Assembly (NCBI RefSeq): GCF_037325665.1
Contig: NC_090251.1
Location: forward strand, 19,918,748-19,982,747
Origin: Littorina saxatilis
Taxonomy: Eukaryota > Mollusca > Gastropoda > Littorinimorpha > Littorinidae
Reading direction: 5' to 3'
Length of the DNA stretch: 64,000 nt
In this document: positions 47,589-58,987 of the stretch, piece by piece
Numbering within the stretch: position 1 is the stretch's first letter
Layout: the number at the start of each line of letters is the position of its first letter
Notes under the pieces: model-generated
Seen by the model: only the letters and a program-made list of their open reading frames with translations
Told to the model about the DNA's origin: nothing
Database searches by the model: none
Position numbers and translations under genes: made by a program

Positions 47589-50500
47589 GTGGGGACTCGG
47601 ATTTTTCTGAGGAAGAGGAAGAGTGTGTAGCTTTGCCTATTGTGTTTAGGCAGGCTATGAGGAAAGCGGCTTCTGTGGCAGCGGTTTATTTCCCGGAGGG
47701 GGTGGCGGATTCAGACCAAGGTGTCGCTTTCCCCCCGTCTACTGCGGATGACTTTCGGCCTTAGCGGGTGGACTCACAATCTTTTTTGATTTGTAGAGTC
47801 TCCCGCCGTGGCTTACCACATGTCACAACTTTTGGCTAGGCAGGGGAGCGGTCTTTCGCCTACTCCTTTGCCGCTGTTGCATGCGCATGGTCCAGCGCCT
47901 CCTTCTGCTAAGCCCGTGGCCGGCTTCAAGTGCCCAGACCACTTCTTTTTCTCCATTGGTGCAGAAGAAGGTGGACTGGAGCGTCAAGTCTAGGAAATTT
48001 CAGCAACGTTCCCGATTCTGTCGGAGTTTGTTGCCTTGTTGCCCAAACAACCCTCAGCAAAAGAGGGAGGTCGACTCTGATTCTTCTATCCCCTCTCTGG
48101 AGGAGATGGGTAGGCTTGATCTGTCGGACCTCTTCTTTGCGCTCGGACGCTTCTCTAACTGAAGGGAAAGCTCACAGCGGGCGGGCTTGGCTGTCCGCTC
48201 TCGGCTTTGTCTGGTATAACAAAGAAAAGCTCACAGCGGGCGGGCTTGACTGACCGGTCTCGGTTTTGTCTTGTATCCCCGTTCGCCCTCCTTCTCGGCA
48301 GGGCGCTGTACCAAATACCCACCCCTCTCCCCCCTCGGGGCAGGTTAGCGGTGTGGTTTGTTGGGCAGACAAAGCTCGCTTTCACTCATGCATATCAATT
48401 GGAGTTTTAGTGCGCTGCCTCCCCCGCCTCCCCGCCTTGGTGTTTTGACACAGCGGCGGGTGGGGATAGGACTCCGTTGTGCAGGAGGAAGAGTGGTAGC
48501 GCTGCCTACTGCTGGTAGGCTCGCTATGCAAAAGCGGCTGTTGGGGCAGCTTAATATTTCCCGGAAGGGGTGGAGGATTCAGAGCATGGTGTCTCTCTTC
48601 CCCCCTCTATCGCGGATGACCTTAGGTCTACGCGGGCTGACTCGCAATCTTTTTGATTTGTTGGGTCTCCTGTGATTGCCTACCTCATGTCGCAGCTTTT
48701 GGCTTGACCCGCACCTCAGGGTAGTGGTCTCCAGCCTACACCTTTCCCGCTGCTTCATGCACATGGTCCCGCTCCTACTTCTGCTAGCCAGTGGCTGGTT
48801 TCTAGGTTCGGGATACTTCGTTCTCAATTTTAGTGCAGAAGAAGATAGTTGGAATGTCAAGTCTCGGAATCTAATCCAGACTTTTTCGTTGCCACGGGCT
48901 ACCTTTCCTGTTCCAGCGGAGCTAGTCTTGTTGCTTCACAAACAGACCACAGAGAGAGAGGGTGTTTTGGCAGTGTGCCCACACTGTCTTCACCTGGTGT
49001 GATCTCCTTCTTTTGCAAGGGTTCGTTGTCACACCTGCTACAGGAAGGAAGGGACAGGCATTGTTTGGGTTTTTTGTTATACCCTAACTCGGAAGCCTCA
49101 GTCTTACCCTTCTTTCAAGGTCAAGTAGCAGCGCATTAATGCTCTCCCGGTCACAAAGTGGGGTTTCGATTCAGTGACTCCTCCCTCTCCTCTCTGGAGG
49201 AGGTGGGATGGCATGGTTTGGAGTTTTCAGCTTTTGCTGAGATTTTCCTCTGTGCTCTCACACGAGCCTGCCTTATGCATCCTGCAGACAGGAAGTGGCT
49301 CCGTTTCTGCTGGAGGCACCAGGTGTTTTCAGTTCAGGGCTCGGCCCTTCAGACTGTTGCTGTCTCCATGGATTTTTATCATGGTGGACTGTCAGTTGGG
49401 TGTTCTGATTAGACAGAGAGGTATTCGTCTCAGGGCGTACCTTGGTGGCTGGTTGATCTTGTATCAGGGTCATCAGCTTGCCAGCTGCACATTCAGATCG
49501 TGTTGAACCAGGCTTTTTTCCTGGGGTTCTCAGTAAACCAGGCAAAATCCGAGCTGTCCCCATTCCCATAGTTTTTTCTACCTGGGCATGTCGTTCGACA
49601 CTTTCTCTTGGAAGGTTCGTCCTTCACAGGAGAGGATAGAGCGTCTTTAGGCTCTTATCACTGCCAGGCTGGCATGACAGCAGCCTCGATCCTCTGGCAG
49701 ATAGAATCGGTGGCCATGCTGTTCCCTCTAGGGCGTTTCCTTAGCTTTGCCCCCTCCGGACTTAGACCACTTCATGGATGCATCTCTGTCCGGATGGGGA
49801 GCCTACATTGGCAGTCACAGTCTTGGGGCAGTTAACGTAGACTCAACTCCTTTGGCATCTCAATTGCCTGGAGTTAGGAGCAGTAGCTCTCAGTCTACTA
49901 GCCTTTCTCTTTGGCTATATGCAGGCATGTTCGGTTGCATACGGACAAATTACTTCTGTCGCTGTCTATGTGGACGAGCGGGGAGGAGCAAGTTCTCGCT
50001 CCCTGTCAGACAGAGTTTTACGGGATTTTGAGTTGGTGCCTTTCACACCAAGTCAATATCTCAGGGAAATATCTCCCCGGCCGTCTCTATAATCGGGCCG
50101 ACTCGCTCAGCAGGTCCTCTCAGGGCTTGCACACAGGTTGGGCCTTCTGCATACAGGGCTGGAGTTTGTGCTGTTTGTGTTACAGATCGTGGGTTATGAC
50201 TCTGGTCTGGGTGCATGAAGCACATAGGTCCTCCACTTTCTCTGTGTATGCCCCTCATTGGCCTTCTTGGCCAATTGGTGTATAGAGCGGGGGTGCAACT
50301 CCTTAGCGCCCCTCTCTCAATCCAGGTGGTTAATCACCTCTGTTTCTTATCGGCTCGGGGCAGCTTGGTCTCTTCTCTGAGGTTCAGGCGTCTCGGCTAT
50401 CTCAGCTAATTTGAAACAAATAGGCCTCTCTATCGATGTTCATGGTGCTTTTGCGGGCATGATCAAAGGACCTTGTTTTAAGAGGTTTAGAGGCGTACCC

Positions 50501-51099
50501 CTGTTCCTTTTTGGGATTTTTTTCTAGTTTTGGAATGGTTGCGTTCTTTGGCATTTTGAGCCCTTACTCTCGGCTCGTTTGCTAGACTTAACGCGTAGGA
50601 CTTTGTTCCTCTCAGCCCTGAAGGGCAGTGAGACCCATGCGCTATTGGGGTTACCGGAGGATGTAGCCTTGGAACATATTAATTCCGTTTTTTCACGGCT
50701 TTTCGGCCAGATTTCCTTGAATCAGAAACCTGGTCAATCTCCTCTGGTATTTGATTCCCTCCTCTCGGGAGGATTCTCGCTCCGGGCGATTTGGATTTTC
50801 TAACTGTCTGGTTAGAGTTTTAAAATCCTTTCTAACTTGCTCTAAGTCAATTGGAACTAAGAGCCTTAAAGCTCATGTTCTTATCTCTTTAGACTTCTCT
50901 TAATTGACTCTCACAAGAGGTGTAGTTTTGCTATCTTCTCTTTGGAGGTCTGATGACGTGTTCATTAATTTTTACCTCCTGGACATCTCCTGCTCTTGAC
51001 TTGACGAGGCCTTTCTTTGCCCTCGTTAGTTTCTGCAGGACAGGTTCTTTCAGGGACATAATTAAGTCCCTCCTCCTTTAGGAGCAATCTGCATTTATG

Positions 51100-51180
51100 A
51101 GAATTGCGGTAAGAATATGTATTTTAATTGAAAATTTCAATAATAAATGTTCATTTGATTAATATACTTACTCAATTCTC
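51100..51180. repeat. Internal complementary region of DIRS-like element B
   Basis: TTGCGGTAAGAATATGTATT is complementary to the left terminus at 39,640-39,660, and ATTTGATTAATATACTTACT to the right terminus near 51,395. Confidence 0.83.
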
Positions 51181-51437
51181 ATAGTTAATACCCTCCCATC
51201 CATCCCCGCTACTTAATTTCCTACGGGTTTTTGAGAAGTCTCGAATGATTATTCCGGATGCCGGCGCTCACGTGGTGCGCGGGGGGCTATGGGTAACCAA
51301 GTGGGTTCAGGGCATAGCAACGGCAGGTAATTTGAGTAGTTTTTCGACATCTAGCATGTGAGATTGAAGTCGATGCATTTATGAGAATTGGGTAAGTATA
51401 TTAATCAAATGAAAATTTATTATTGAAATTTTCGATT

Positions 51438-53930
51438 TATTTCCTTCAGTCGGTGCCTGTCACCAGGATGTGTTTCTTCAGCCCACCTCTTGGTCACCTG
51501 CTGATTGCGAGAGTGAAATAAGGGACATTTATTTTGAGAGCTACTGGTAACTGTCAGTTCCCGAGCCACGCCGAATTTTTAACGAGTCCATTTCTCAGAA
51601 GAGGGAACACATGTGCTTCAATGTTTTGCTGCGGAAAAAAAACGATGCTTCGGCGGATGATGACAAAACTTTGGTTATTCCACAGAAAAAACTTTTTTTC
51701 CGTGGCATTTTTTGTGTGTGTGGAATAACTGAATAAAGTCATCATCCACTAAGGATAAATCACATACCCTGACTGGCTGTTTAATCTCACATTTAGCAAC
51801 TGTTTGTTTGGGTAAATTAGAATCATTAAGTAGCTCAGTGACACAAGTCTCTCTTTTTCTTCTTTTGCCTCGTTGAGACCAAGTTTATCATCATCTGTTG
51901 ATGAGTCTCTAACTGTGGATCGTGCAGGAACATTTTATACTTTCCAAGTTTTGCAGTAGAATTGTTTTCAATGGAGATGGATACATTCTCACCCCACTTT
52001 ACAGCGCATACATAAGGATAAGTGTGGCTTTGATGCAATGTAAAATAGCAGCACAACATCTAGCTTCTTTATCCATGCACAATAAGGATGCTGTTTAAGA
52101 TGTGGTTGACATAATCTGTACTCGAATAATGAAAAATTGCTCATGTGTTTATGTGTTCCCTCGGGAACAGATCTACTGCTCTCTGTGAGGCATAATATTC
52201 ATTGCACTAGCTTTTGGCCATCCAGTCAATTTCTCATGGATAAAAACTAGTACTAGTGCTGCCCCTTTGAAGACCTCAAAACATCTTATAGTACTAGTGC
52301 TGCCCCTTTGAAGACCTCAAAACATCTTATAGTACTAGTGCTGCCCCTTTGAAGACCTCAAAACATCTTATAGTACTAGTGCTGCCCCTTTGAAGACCTC
52401 AAAACATCTTATAGTACTAGTGCTGCCCCTTTGAAGACCTCAAAACATCTTAGAAAATGAGGTCTTACAAGAATGAATGTTAAAACCGGAGTAACATGGC
52501 TGACTTGCGTTATGACCCAACTAAACTGGCTTCATTTTCAACTTTCCAATGTCATGATCATTTGAGGATTGGATTCCCAAGGAAACACTTTCGCAGTCAT
52601 TTTTTACGCATTTGAGAACTGAAGTACATGAATGGCACAATTGTATTGTAAAGTTATGGCAATGTTTCTTAGGGGGGAAACATTTGCAGCATGGTTGTGG
52701 AAAAAGTCACTTTGAAGTGTGACCATTGAAGATGACAACAAACTTGTGGGTACATATTATTTTCTAGCTGCCTAAAAGCTGCAAAGCACTCACGTTTGTT
52801 TGAATAAACTTTAGAAAGAGACATCATCAAGCCCAAAATAAGCGGTACTCTGTGATGTTCCCCTTGTTAATCACCCGAAGAAGGCTGAGTTGTCATGGAT
52901 TGGAGGCCAAATCTCTCCCTCTTTGGGAATATAGAAGGGAGTTGGTCAGTTTCCATTCTGCTTGGTAGTAAACCTTCCAGTGTTCACATCACGGGCCTCA
53001 CATAGGAAACAAAATTCTAGCGAACAAGAATTTACTGTGACAATTAAAAGCCTTACTGGCGTCTAAAGCTGTGAGGCACATTCATGGGTAAGGTTTTAAA
53101 CAGGTGGGTCAGGAAGTGAGGTAGAGAATTGGAGACAATGAAAATTGTGAGACCGGGGCTGTGTGAGCCCATTGGGAACATCTGAAACAACTTTTTTTAG
53201 GCTTAATATGGTATCCCTTGCTTTTGTAATCATCTGAAGGGGAACAGAAGCCGTATTTGCCGGCTTGAAGCCCCTTTGAAATTTACAGAAGCAGCCCGGA
53301 ACAAAACAAGAGCAGCTTTAATTGTATGCATTTAATTGCATGGATAAATGGAGATGTTGCACCAATTATTTTGTACTCGATGAATTAGTATTTTATTTTG
53401 CTCTGTTGGGTTTGTTTCTGTTCTGTATTTTATTAACACTCAGTTACGCAATGTACTTGAGATCATTATTTTTTTCGCCACTAGAATGTCCCAGTATGTC
53501 ACCTTTTCAGTATTATTACTTTTTTGTAAAGTCTGTTGCTTTTGTTAGTGGTTGGTTATATACATGTACATTATGTGTTCACATATTTTTATTCTGAGGC
53601 ATGTTTTGAAACAGGCATATGCTAGATTTCAGAAAAAAGAAGAAACCACAAATAAAAATGAAATCGGCTGCTTTGAGCATACAATTATGGATTGTTTTGT
53701 TGACACAAATACTGAGAGAGGAATGTGTGTTTGGTCATGAGGACTCCCATGAAAGCCTTATTTACACTAATTACATGTTACCAACTTACCTTCAGCAGGC
53801 AGAACATTCCACAGAGGCCAGAGATCATGGCTGCTTTGAAAAGTGAGCACCCATGTTTATATGGTTGACAGAAGAGGATGCCATTTCCAACACTGCAAAG
53901 AATGCACAGGGGAGCTAACTTTTTACTGTT
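51438..53930. other. No gene; one minisatellite
   Basis: Unassigned DNA apart from the 41-bp array at 52,248-52,452. Confidence 0.4.
52248..52452. repeat. 41-bp minisatellite, five identical copies
   Basis: The unit begins TAGTACTAGTGCTGCCCC and ends AAAACATCTTA. Five copies follow one another with no visible difference, which implies very recent expansion or homogenisation. Confidence 0.95.
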
Positions 53931-54164
53931 ATGCCCAGAATGGCTTACGTGACATCTGACCCAGTCACAATGTTTGACCCCCTTGTTTTAAGTATCCAGG
54001 CACAACTCACAGCCCATAAAACCCCTGACGGAGTTATTCCGGAAATTGTCGATTCAGTCTCGTCCCAGAAGATCATTGAATGCAAATTACATATCGTTGT
54101 GACACATGATAACCCGTATATTCAATGACAGAAGCAAAATCAAGTGGTCTTTTTCGGACTCATC

Positions 54165-54420
54165 TGGGTCCGTATGCTTATGGGGGAAGTTCGCGACAAC
54201 TCCCAAAGTTTTGAGTGACATCGGAAGTACTTGCCTCACTTTCGTATGCATGGGCCGGAAAAAGGGTTTACTTCGAAGCAAAGCGAGGAAGTAACTCAGG
54301 GTAGTTTGTGACTACTTCTAATGTTTTGAGCGAGATCGGAAGTACATCCTCACTTTCGCATGCATGGGACGAAAAAAGAGTTTACTTTGGAAGCTAACGA
54401 GGAAGTAAATGAGGGCCAGA
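54165..54420. repeat. Two-copy imperfect tandem repeat, about 125 bp
   Basis: The order GTTTTGAGTGACATCGGAAG, CACTTTCG, GCATGGG, GTTTACTT, GAGGAAGTAA occurs at 54,208-54,295 and again at 54,322-54,412 with changes. A weak echo lies at the window end (63,932-63,990). Confidence 0.7.
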
Positions 54421-54684
54421 CCCAGTAGTAAACACGCTACTTCCACAGTTTCTCAGTGCAAAAAGGCAGGGCTTTTCTTCAGTTTTTCATATCAAACTGA
54501 GCTGACACAAATGAAAGTCCCAAAGAGAGAAAATAGAAGGAATAAATTTCGTGCAAATTTCCCTGAATACAAACCTGAGTTGCCAGCTTTGACTTTTGTT
54601 TGTTCTGGGTCATTGGCCACCACTCTTTCATTCCCGCTTATACGAGGGGGTTACTGTGTTTCTATGAAAAATGGGCTCGTTGTG

Positions 54685-55135
54685 TGAGTGTGTGTGTGTG
54701 TGCATTTGTGTGCGTGTGTGTGTGGGTTTGAGTGTAAGTTTCTGCTGTTGTTTTTGTCATTGCTTTATGTGTGTGTGTGTGTGTGTGTGTTCGAGTGTTG
54801 AAAAGTAAGTTTCTGCTATTTATTTTGTCATTGCTTTATCTGTGTGTGTGTGTGTGTGTGTGTTTGTATGTATTTTGTGCGAGTGCCTGCCTGCCTGTGT
54901 GTGCATTCGTGCGGGTATAATTGTGCGTCCTCATACGTTTGTTTGCCTGTCAGTGCGTGCGCGCGTGTGTGTGTGTGTGTTCGATGTTATGTGTGTGTTC
55001 GACGGTGTGTGTGTGTGTTCGACGGTGTGTGTGTGTGTGTTCGACGGTGTGTGTGTGTTCGATGGTGTGTGTGTGCGTGCGTGTGTGTGTTTGTGTGTGC
55101 GTGTGTTCGACGGTGTGTGTGTGTGTGTGTGCACC
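54685..55135. repeat. GT microsatellite with TTCGACGG interruptions
   Basis: Long (GT)n runs; the word GTTCGACGGTGTGTG appears at about 55,018, 55,040 and 55,106. Cys-Val frames are repeat translations. Confidence 0.92.
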
Positions 55136-55454
55136 CCCCATCCCCCCTTACCACACACTATTATGAGCTGAGTATTTGTGCCTCGATATTTTATTGATGT
55201 TCTTACGTTTTATGTTGTTTATTATGATTCACCACACCCGAGTTTCTCGTAATTGAGATAATACAGTGTTCTATGTCTATGTCTAACACACATGCACACA
55301 TAGGCTAAACAAATCCAATCTTGACTTCCAACTTTATATAAACATACATCCTGTTCACAATTAACGAGGACAAACAAAATGTACAAATACCAAAGTACAA
55401 CAATTTATCTTTTGTAAAAATTCGGACACACATTTTACCAATTAATATTTCATT

Positions 55455-55770
55455 TTCTTTTCTTTCATTTTCATTACTTTATTGTCCCATCGCTGGGAAA
55501 TTCGGGTCGCTTCCTCCCAGTGAAAAGCTAGCAGCAACGGAGTCGCGCTACCCAGGTGTCTGCGTGTTTAGGTGTATTCAGCCACCTGCACTTATGGCAG
55601 AATGACCAAGGTCTTTTACGTGCCATTGTGATGACACGGGGGTGGGACATGGTTTCCGTCTCTGGGTCTGCACATAAAGTTGACCCGTGTCCGTCCCGGC
55701 CCGAATTCGAACCTGCGACCTTCCGATCACAAGTCCAGTGCTCTACCACTGAACTTCTTTTCACTACACC
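55455..55770 (-). mobile_element. tRNA-derived SINE
   Basis: On the - strand the head reads AGTTCAGTGGTAGAGC (box A type, about 55,758) and GCAGGTTCGAATTCGG (box B, about 55,711), with a CTGGA/TC-type anticodon stem between. The body has GGCACGTAAAAGACC (about 55,625). The 3' side ends in CCCAGCGATGGGACAATAAAG. It is a different family from the SINE at 7,748 but with a similar central word. Confidence 0.82.
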
Positions 55771-56147
55771 TTATATCTTGATTCTTCAAACACTGATTGA
55801 TTTCTGCCTTTTCAAATTTACCAGTAACCCGAACGTTCGCTCTAAATTCTAACCAACCTATTTTGTCCAAAACAGTTTTACCGATACACAATCATTAAAA
55901 AAAAAAAGGTTTAACATAACCGACTTCGCTACCACATAAACCTTGCACCATAGACACAAACTGTGACATTCTTGTTTAATCTAGGTGAAATGCTTGAAAC
56001 AGAGTGGCTCAAAAGCGACAGTTCGATCAGTTACTAACCGAAAAAAACCGAGCTCGAGTCATTCGGCAAAGGTGGCGAGCTTTCAAACCATCACGACTGA
56101 ATAACTCATATTACATCTTATCATCACGTATATTTCACACGAGTAGC

Positions 56148-56220
56148 ATGGTGCAGTGGTTACGGATTTGGAAATTCGATCCGGCGCTCTGGGTTCAAGT
56201 GCCGCTGGGAGCTAAAATCT
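56148..56220 (+). repeat. tRNA-like SINE head fragment
   Basis: Box A TGGTGCAGTGG at 56,151 and a box B-like GGGTTCAAGTGCC at 56,191. A second box A-like TGGCGCAGTGG lies at 56,629. Neither is followed by a body I recognise. Confidence 0.5.
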
Positions 56221-56904
56221 TTAATTTTTGTTTTTTATTAGGTAATCTTTTTCTTTATAGGCCTGAATTGCATTCAACTGCAACAACCGGTTTTTGTCTC
56301 TGTGTTCATTTTGTTTTAATTGCGTAAAGAAACTGTCCAATGCTTTCACAAAAAATCCAATCTTGACTTTCATCTGTACATTAATATAAAAAGCAGGAAA
56401 AAAGAACAGAAAAAAAGATCAATAAAGACGGATGCTCCCCGATAAAAAAAAAAGAAAAAAAAAAGAGAAAGGCAAAAAAGAAAGGGTTGAAGCTGCCTGC
56501 ATGCAACTGTTGTTTCCATGCCGAGGTGAGGTCAACAGTCAATCACAGCCCGAGACACTCAGCTGTTCGTGCGTGCGCTTTGCTTTGCTTCATCCGAATG
56601 TTATACTCCGATGTAAGTAGACGTAGGGTGGCGCAGTGGTACGTAATCCCAGCGGGCCCTTTGACGCGCAGAATGGAATTGTAATGGGACATTTTCATAT
56701 CTACGCCAATGGTGCTAGGCGCACTAGTAAACCGAATCAAGAACTTGATGTCTGTCCCTATTCTCCCGTTGACTGTTTTTGGAAAGAAAAACAAGAACAC
56801 TAAGACGTGATTAGCCATTGAGTGCACTGAATAACGTCCGGTTCTCACTATCCTTACAAATAAATAAGAGAGCCTGGAGGGGGGAGAGAGAGAGAGAGAG
56901 AGAG

Positions 56905-56975
56905 AGAGACTGAAACTGAACTTTATTATCAAAGGATAGAGGTTTTAGGCAAAGCCTAATCTTACAACCTGTCCC
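56905..56975 (-). repeat. LINE 3' end fragment
   Basis: The - strand reads GGCTTTGCCTAAAACCTCTA, then GATAATAAAGTTCAGTTTCAG beside GA repeats. The form (TAAAG then a short repeated word) resembles the ends of CR1/L2-like LINEs in this window. Confidence 0.45.
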
Positions 56976-57042
56976 TTATACAAACACGTAATACAGACGC
57001 AAATAATATAGATAGTAAGGAAAAAGGTTATTACCCGCTATT

Positions 57043-57170
57043 ACGAGCTAGTCGTGTGACAGAGAGTTTTCTTGCACACGAGACTGTAGATGTTTCACGA
57101 CGGCTTTAGCCGGAGTGAAACAGCAGCAGTCGAGTGTGCAAGAAAACTCTCTGTCACACGACTAGCTCGT
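57043..57170. repeat. Large palindrome 1, 44-bp arms
   Basis: Arms 57,043-57,086 and 57,127-57,170 pair at 42 of 44 positions; the two mismatches are the GAG/CGA pair next to ACAC/GTGT. The centre has its own stem (GTTTCAC...GTGAAAC and GGCTTTAGCC). Confidence 0.9.
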
Positions 57171-57847
57171 TATGTTGTTGTTATGTTATGTTATGTTATG
57201 TTATCAGACTGGTACTTAGGCTGTCTGATCTTTTGATCAGTTGCTATCCTAGCCTAACTTTGGGCTAGGTAACCTACACGATCTTTTGACCGTGGCCTAT
57301 TCTATCAACTTTTTATGGCGATTATGTCTCACAGCTTCAACAGAGGAGAGAACAAACACATTTTGCGTACTCACGCTTGATAAACCTAAACACAGGAGCA
57401 GCCATTGTGGAGAGATCTACTTTTTGACGAAAGTGACCGAACAACTATAAATGACGTCTCGGTATATGTGAATGACGTCACAGTCATCGTCACAGTCTGT
57501 ATCTTTTGAAGCATCGCAATCTTCATGACGTCTTTCTGTGTCTGCATCCGCGAAATGTTTGTTCTTTCCGGGATCTTTGTCATCTATGTTCAGAACTCTG
57601 TCCTTCTAGATTCAGACTAACAGGCCTCCTGAGCGAGCCACTTTCCAAGGGCAGCTAAATTCGCGTATGGAAACAGTACTGTCGTCTGGGATGCCGTTTT
57701 CAGTATTCTCAGCGTTGAAGAATTTGTAAAGAGAAGAAACGATAACAGCAGGAGAAATAAAAGTCGTGTGTGCATTTTGGGGTTTTTGGAGGGACAATTT
57801 CGAGTTTGAATCCGTTCTTGCACATGCTCCAAAGCGTGTAAATAGAG

Positions 57848-57989
57848 AATACTACATGGCTTGCTGTGTCGTACCAGATTTACACGAGTTGTTTTTTTAA
57901 ATATTGAACTGCGAGCGAAAGCGAGCTGTTCACTATTTGAAAAAGCAACGAGTGTAAATCTGGTACGATACAGCAAGCCATGTAGTATT
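57848..57989. repeat. Large palindrome 2, 44-bp arms
   Basis: Arms 57,848-57,891 and 57,946-57,989 pair at 41 of 44 positions. The inner ACACGAG/CGAGTGT pair carries the same two mismatches as palindrome 1, but the outer arms are unrelated in sequence. The centre holds GCGAGCGAAAGCGAGC. Confidence 0.9.
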
Positions 57990-58654
57990 CTGTTTATCCT
58001 ACATACTGTACTTACGTGTATTTTACTGAAAATGTCCTGCATTCGGGGCAGCTAAATTGAAGACGCTTGTTTTGGAACCTCGATCTCTTCTAAAGCCTCG
58101 TGCAATCTATTACGTCAAAGCAAAGAAACGTCACTCTGAAAGTGTGGCGTGACGTGTTAGTTCAAAAAATTCATCGAGGGTAATTAGCGAGCGCAATTTT
58201 TTTTTTCTATAATGACGTTTGTCTCGGTGACTTTGGCATCATGAGCAGTGGAAAAACAGGTCCCTGCCAGACTTGCTTGACATGACCTCATTTACATGAT
58301 ACACACACGTGTGATTTGAACGATTATTATCTCACGGGTGTCTCTCTCACGTATGTTGTAGGATAACATACAATCTTGCACACGTTTGCTTTAGTAGTGG
58401 CAAAGAAGGAAAGCGTGTGACATAGTTTCTTATACACACTCGAAAATAGGAAAACAATATAGTGTGGAAATTGCAGCACAGTTGCAATAACGCATTGCAT
58501 ATCCAAAACAACTGATGACAAAAGGGGGAAAAAGTGTGGAGGAATTGTCACAATCATTTGTATGTACATATAGTATATAATTATCAATACATACACATAA
58601 AGAACAAATCAAAATACCAAACAAAAAGCACAAAAATATCAGACATGAAAAGTG
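57990..58654. other. No recognised feature
   Basis: AT-rich DNA without coding or repeat similarity that I recognise. Confidence 0.4.
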
Positions 58655-58870
58655 TTCTATTTACCCATCAAGCGGGAATGGAACTGACGCCTAAACGTTT
58701 TCACAGAAGAGGCATTTCGGATTTGTAGGGGTAGGGAATTCCAGAGAGACGCTCCTGAGAAGGCTAAACTTGACTTATACAAGTCTAGACGAGGGATAGG
58801 GGGGATAAGATTCTGGGACATCTTTTTGTGGCATGTCTGAAATGTGATTTTAAATATGTAGGAACATTAT
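58655..58870 (-). mobile_element. CR1/L2-like LINE fragment
   Basis: Parallel to 59,400-59,520 in order: CCAGAGAGACGCTCCTGAGAA, TTGTACAAG or TTATACAAGTC and a GGGATAGGGG region. It is the C-terminal end of the LINE protein, second copy beside the longer one, in the same orientation. Confidence 0.55.
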
Positions 58871-58877
58871 GTGAGAG

Positions 58878-58899
58878 AAAGAAAGAGAGAGAGAGTGGG

Positions 58900-58930
<31 letters not shown>

Positions 58931-58987
58931 CAGACAGACTGAGAGAGAGACAGACAGAGAGAGACAGAAGGAGAGAGACAGAGAGAG
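58878..58987. repeat. GAGAGACAGACA microsatellite
   Basis: Simple repeat between two LINE pieces. Confidence 0.92.

Larger units (their letters stand above)
39638..51437 (+). mobile_element. DIRS-like retroelement B (fossil), split by element A
   Basis: The left inverted repeat (39,638-39,860) pairs with the right one (about 51,175-51,437). Without element A the length is about 5.9 kb. The gag-like, GC-rich part is about 45,970-48,900; reverse transcriptase and RNase H about 49,150-50,110 (MDAS and GWGAY, GRL...ADSLSR style); recombinase about 50,215-51,080. The internal complementary region is 51,100-51,180. The coding part is broken in many places. It is older than A. There is no target duplication; an ATT is present at both edges. 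Confidence 0.85.

Noticed and set aside
52248-52452. CRISPR array
   Set aside because: The five units are identical throughout and have no variable spacers; the genome is eukaryotic.
57386-58042. - strand frames of 60-140 codons
   Set aside because: They run through palindrome 2 and show no domain; open by chance.
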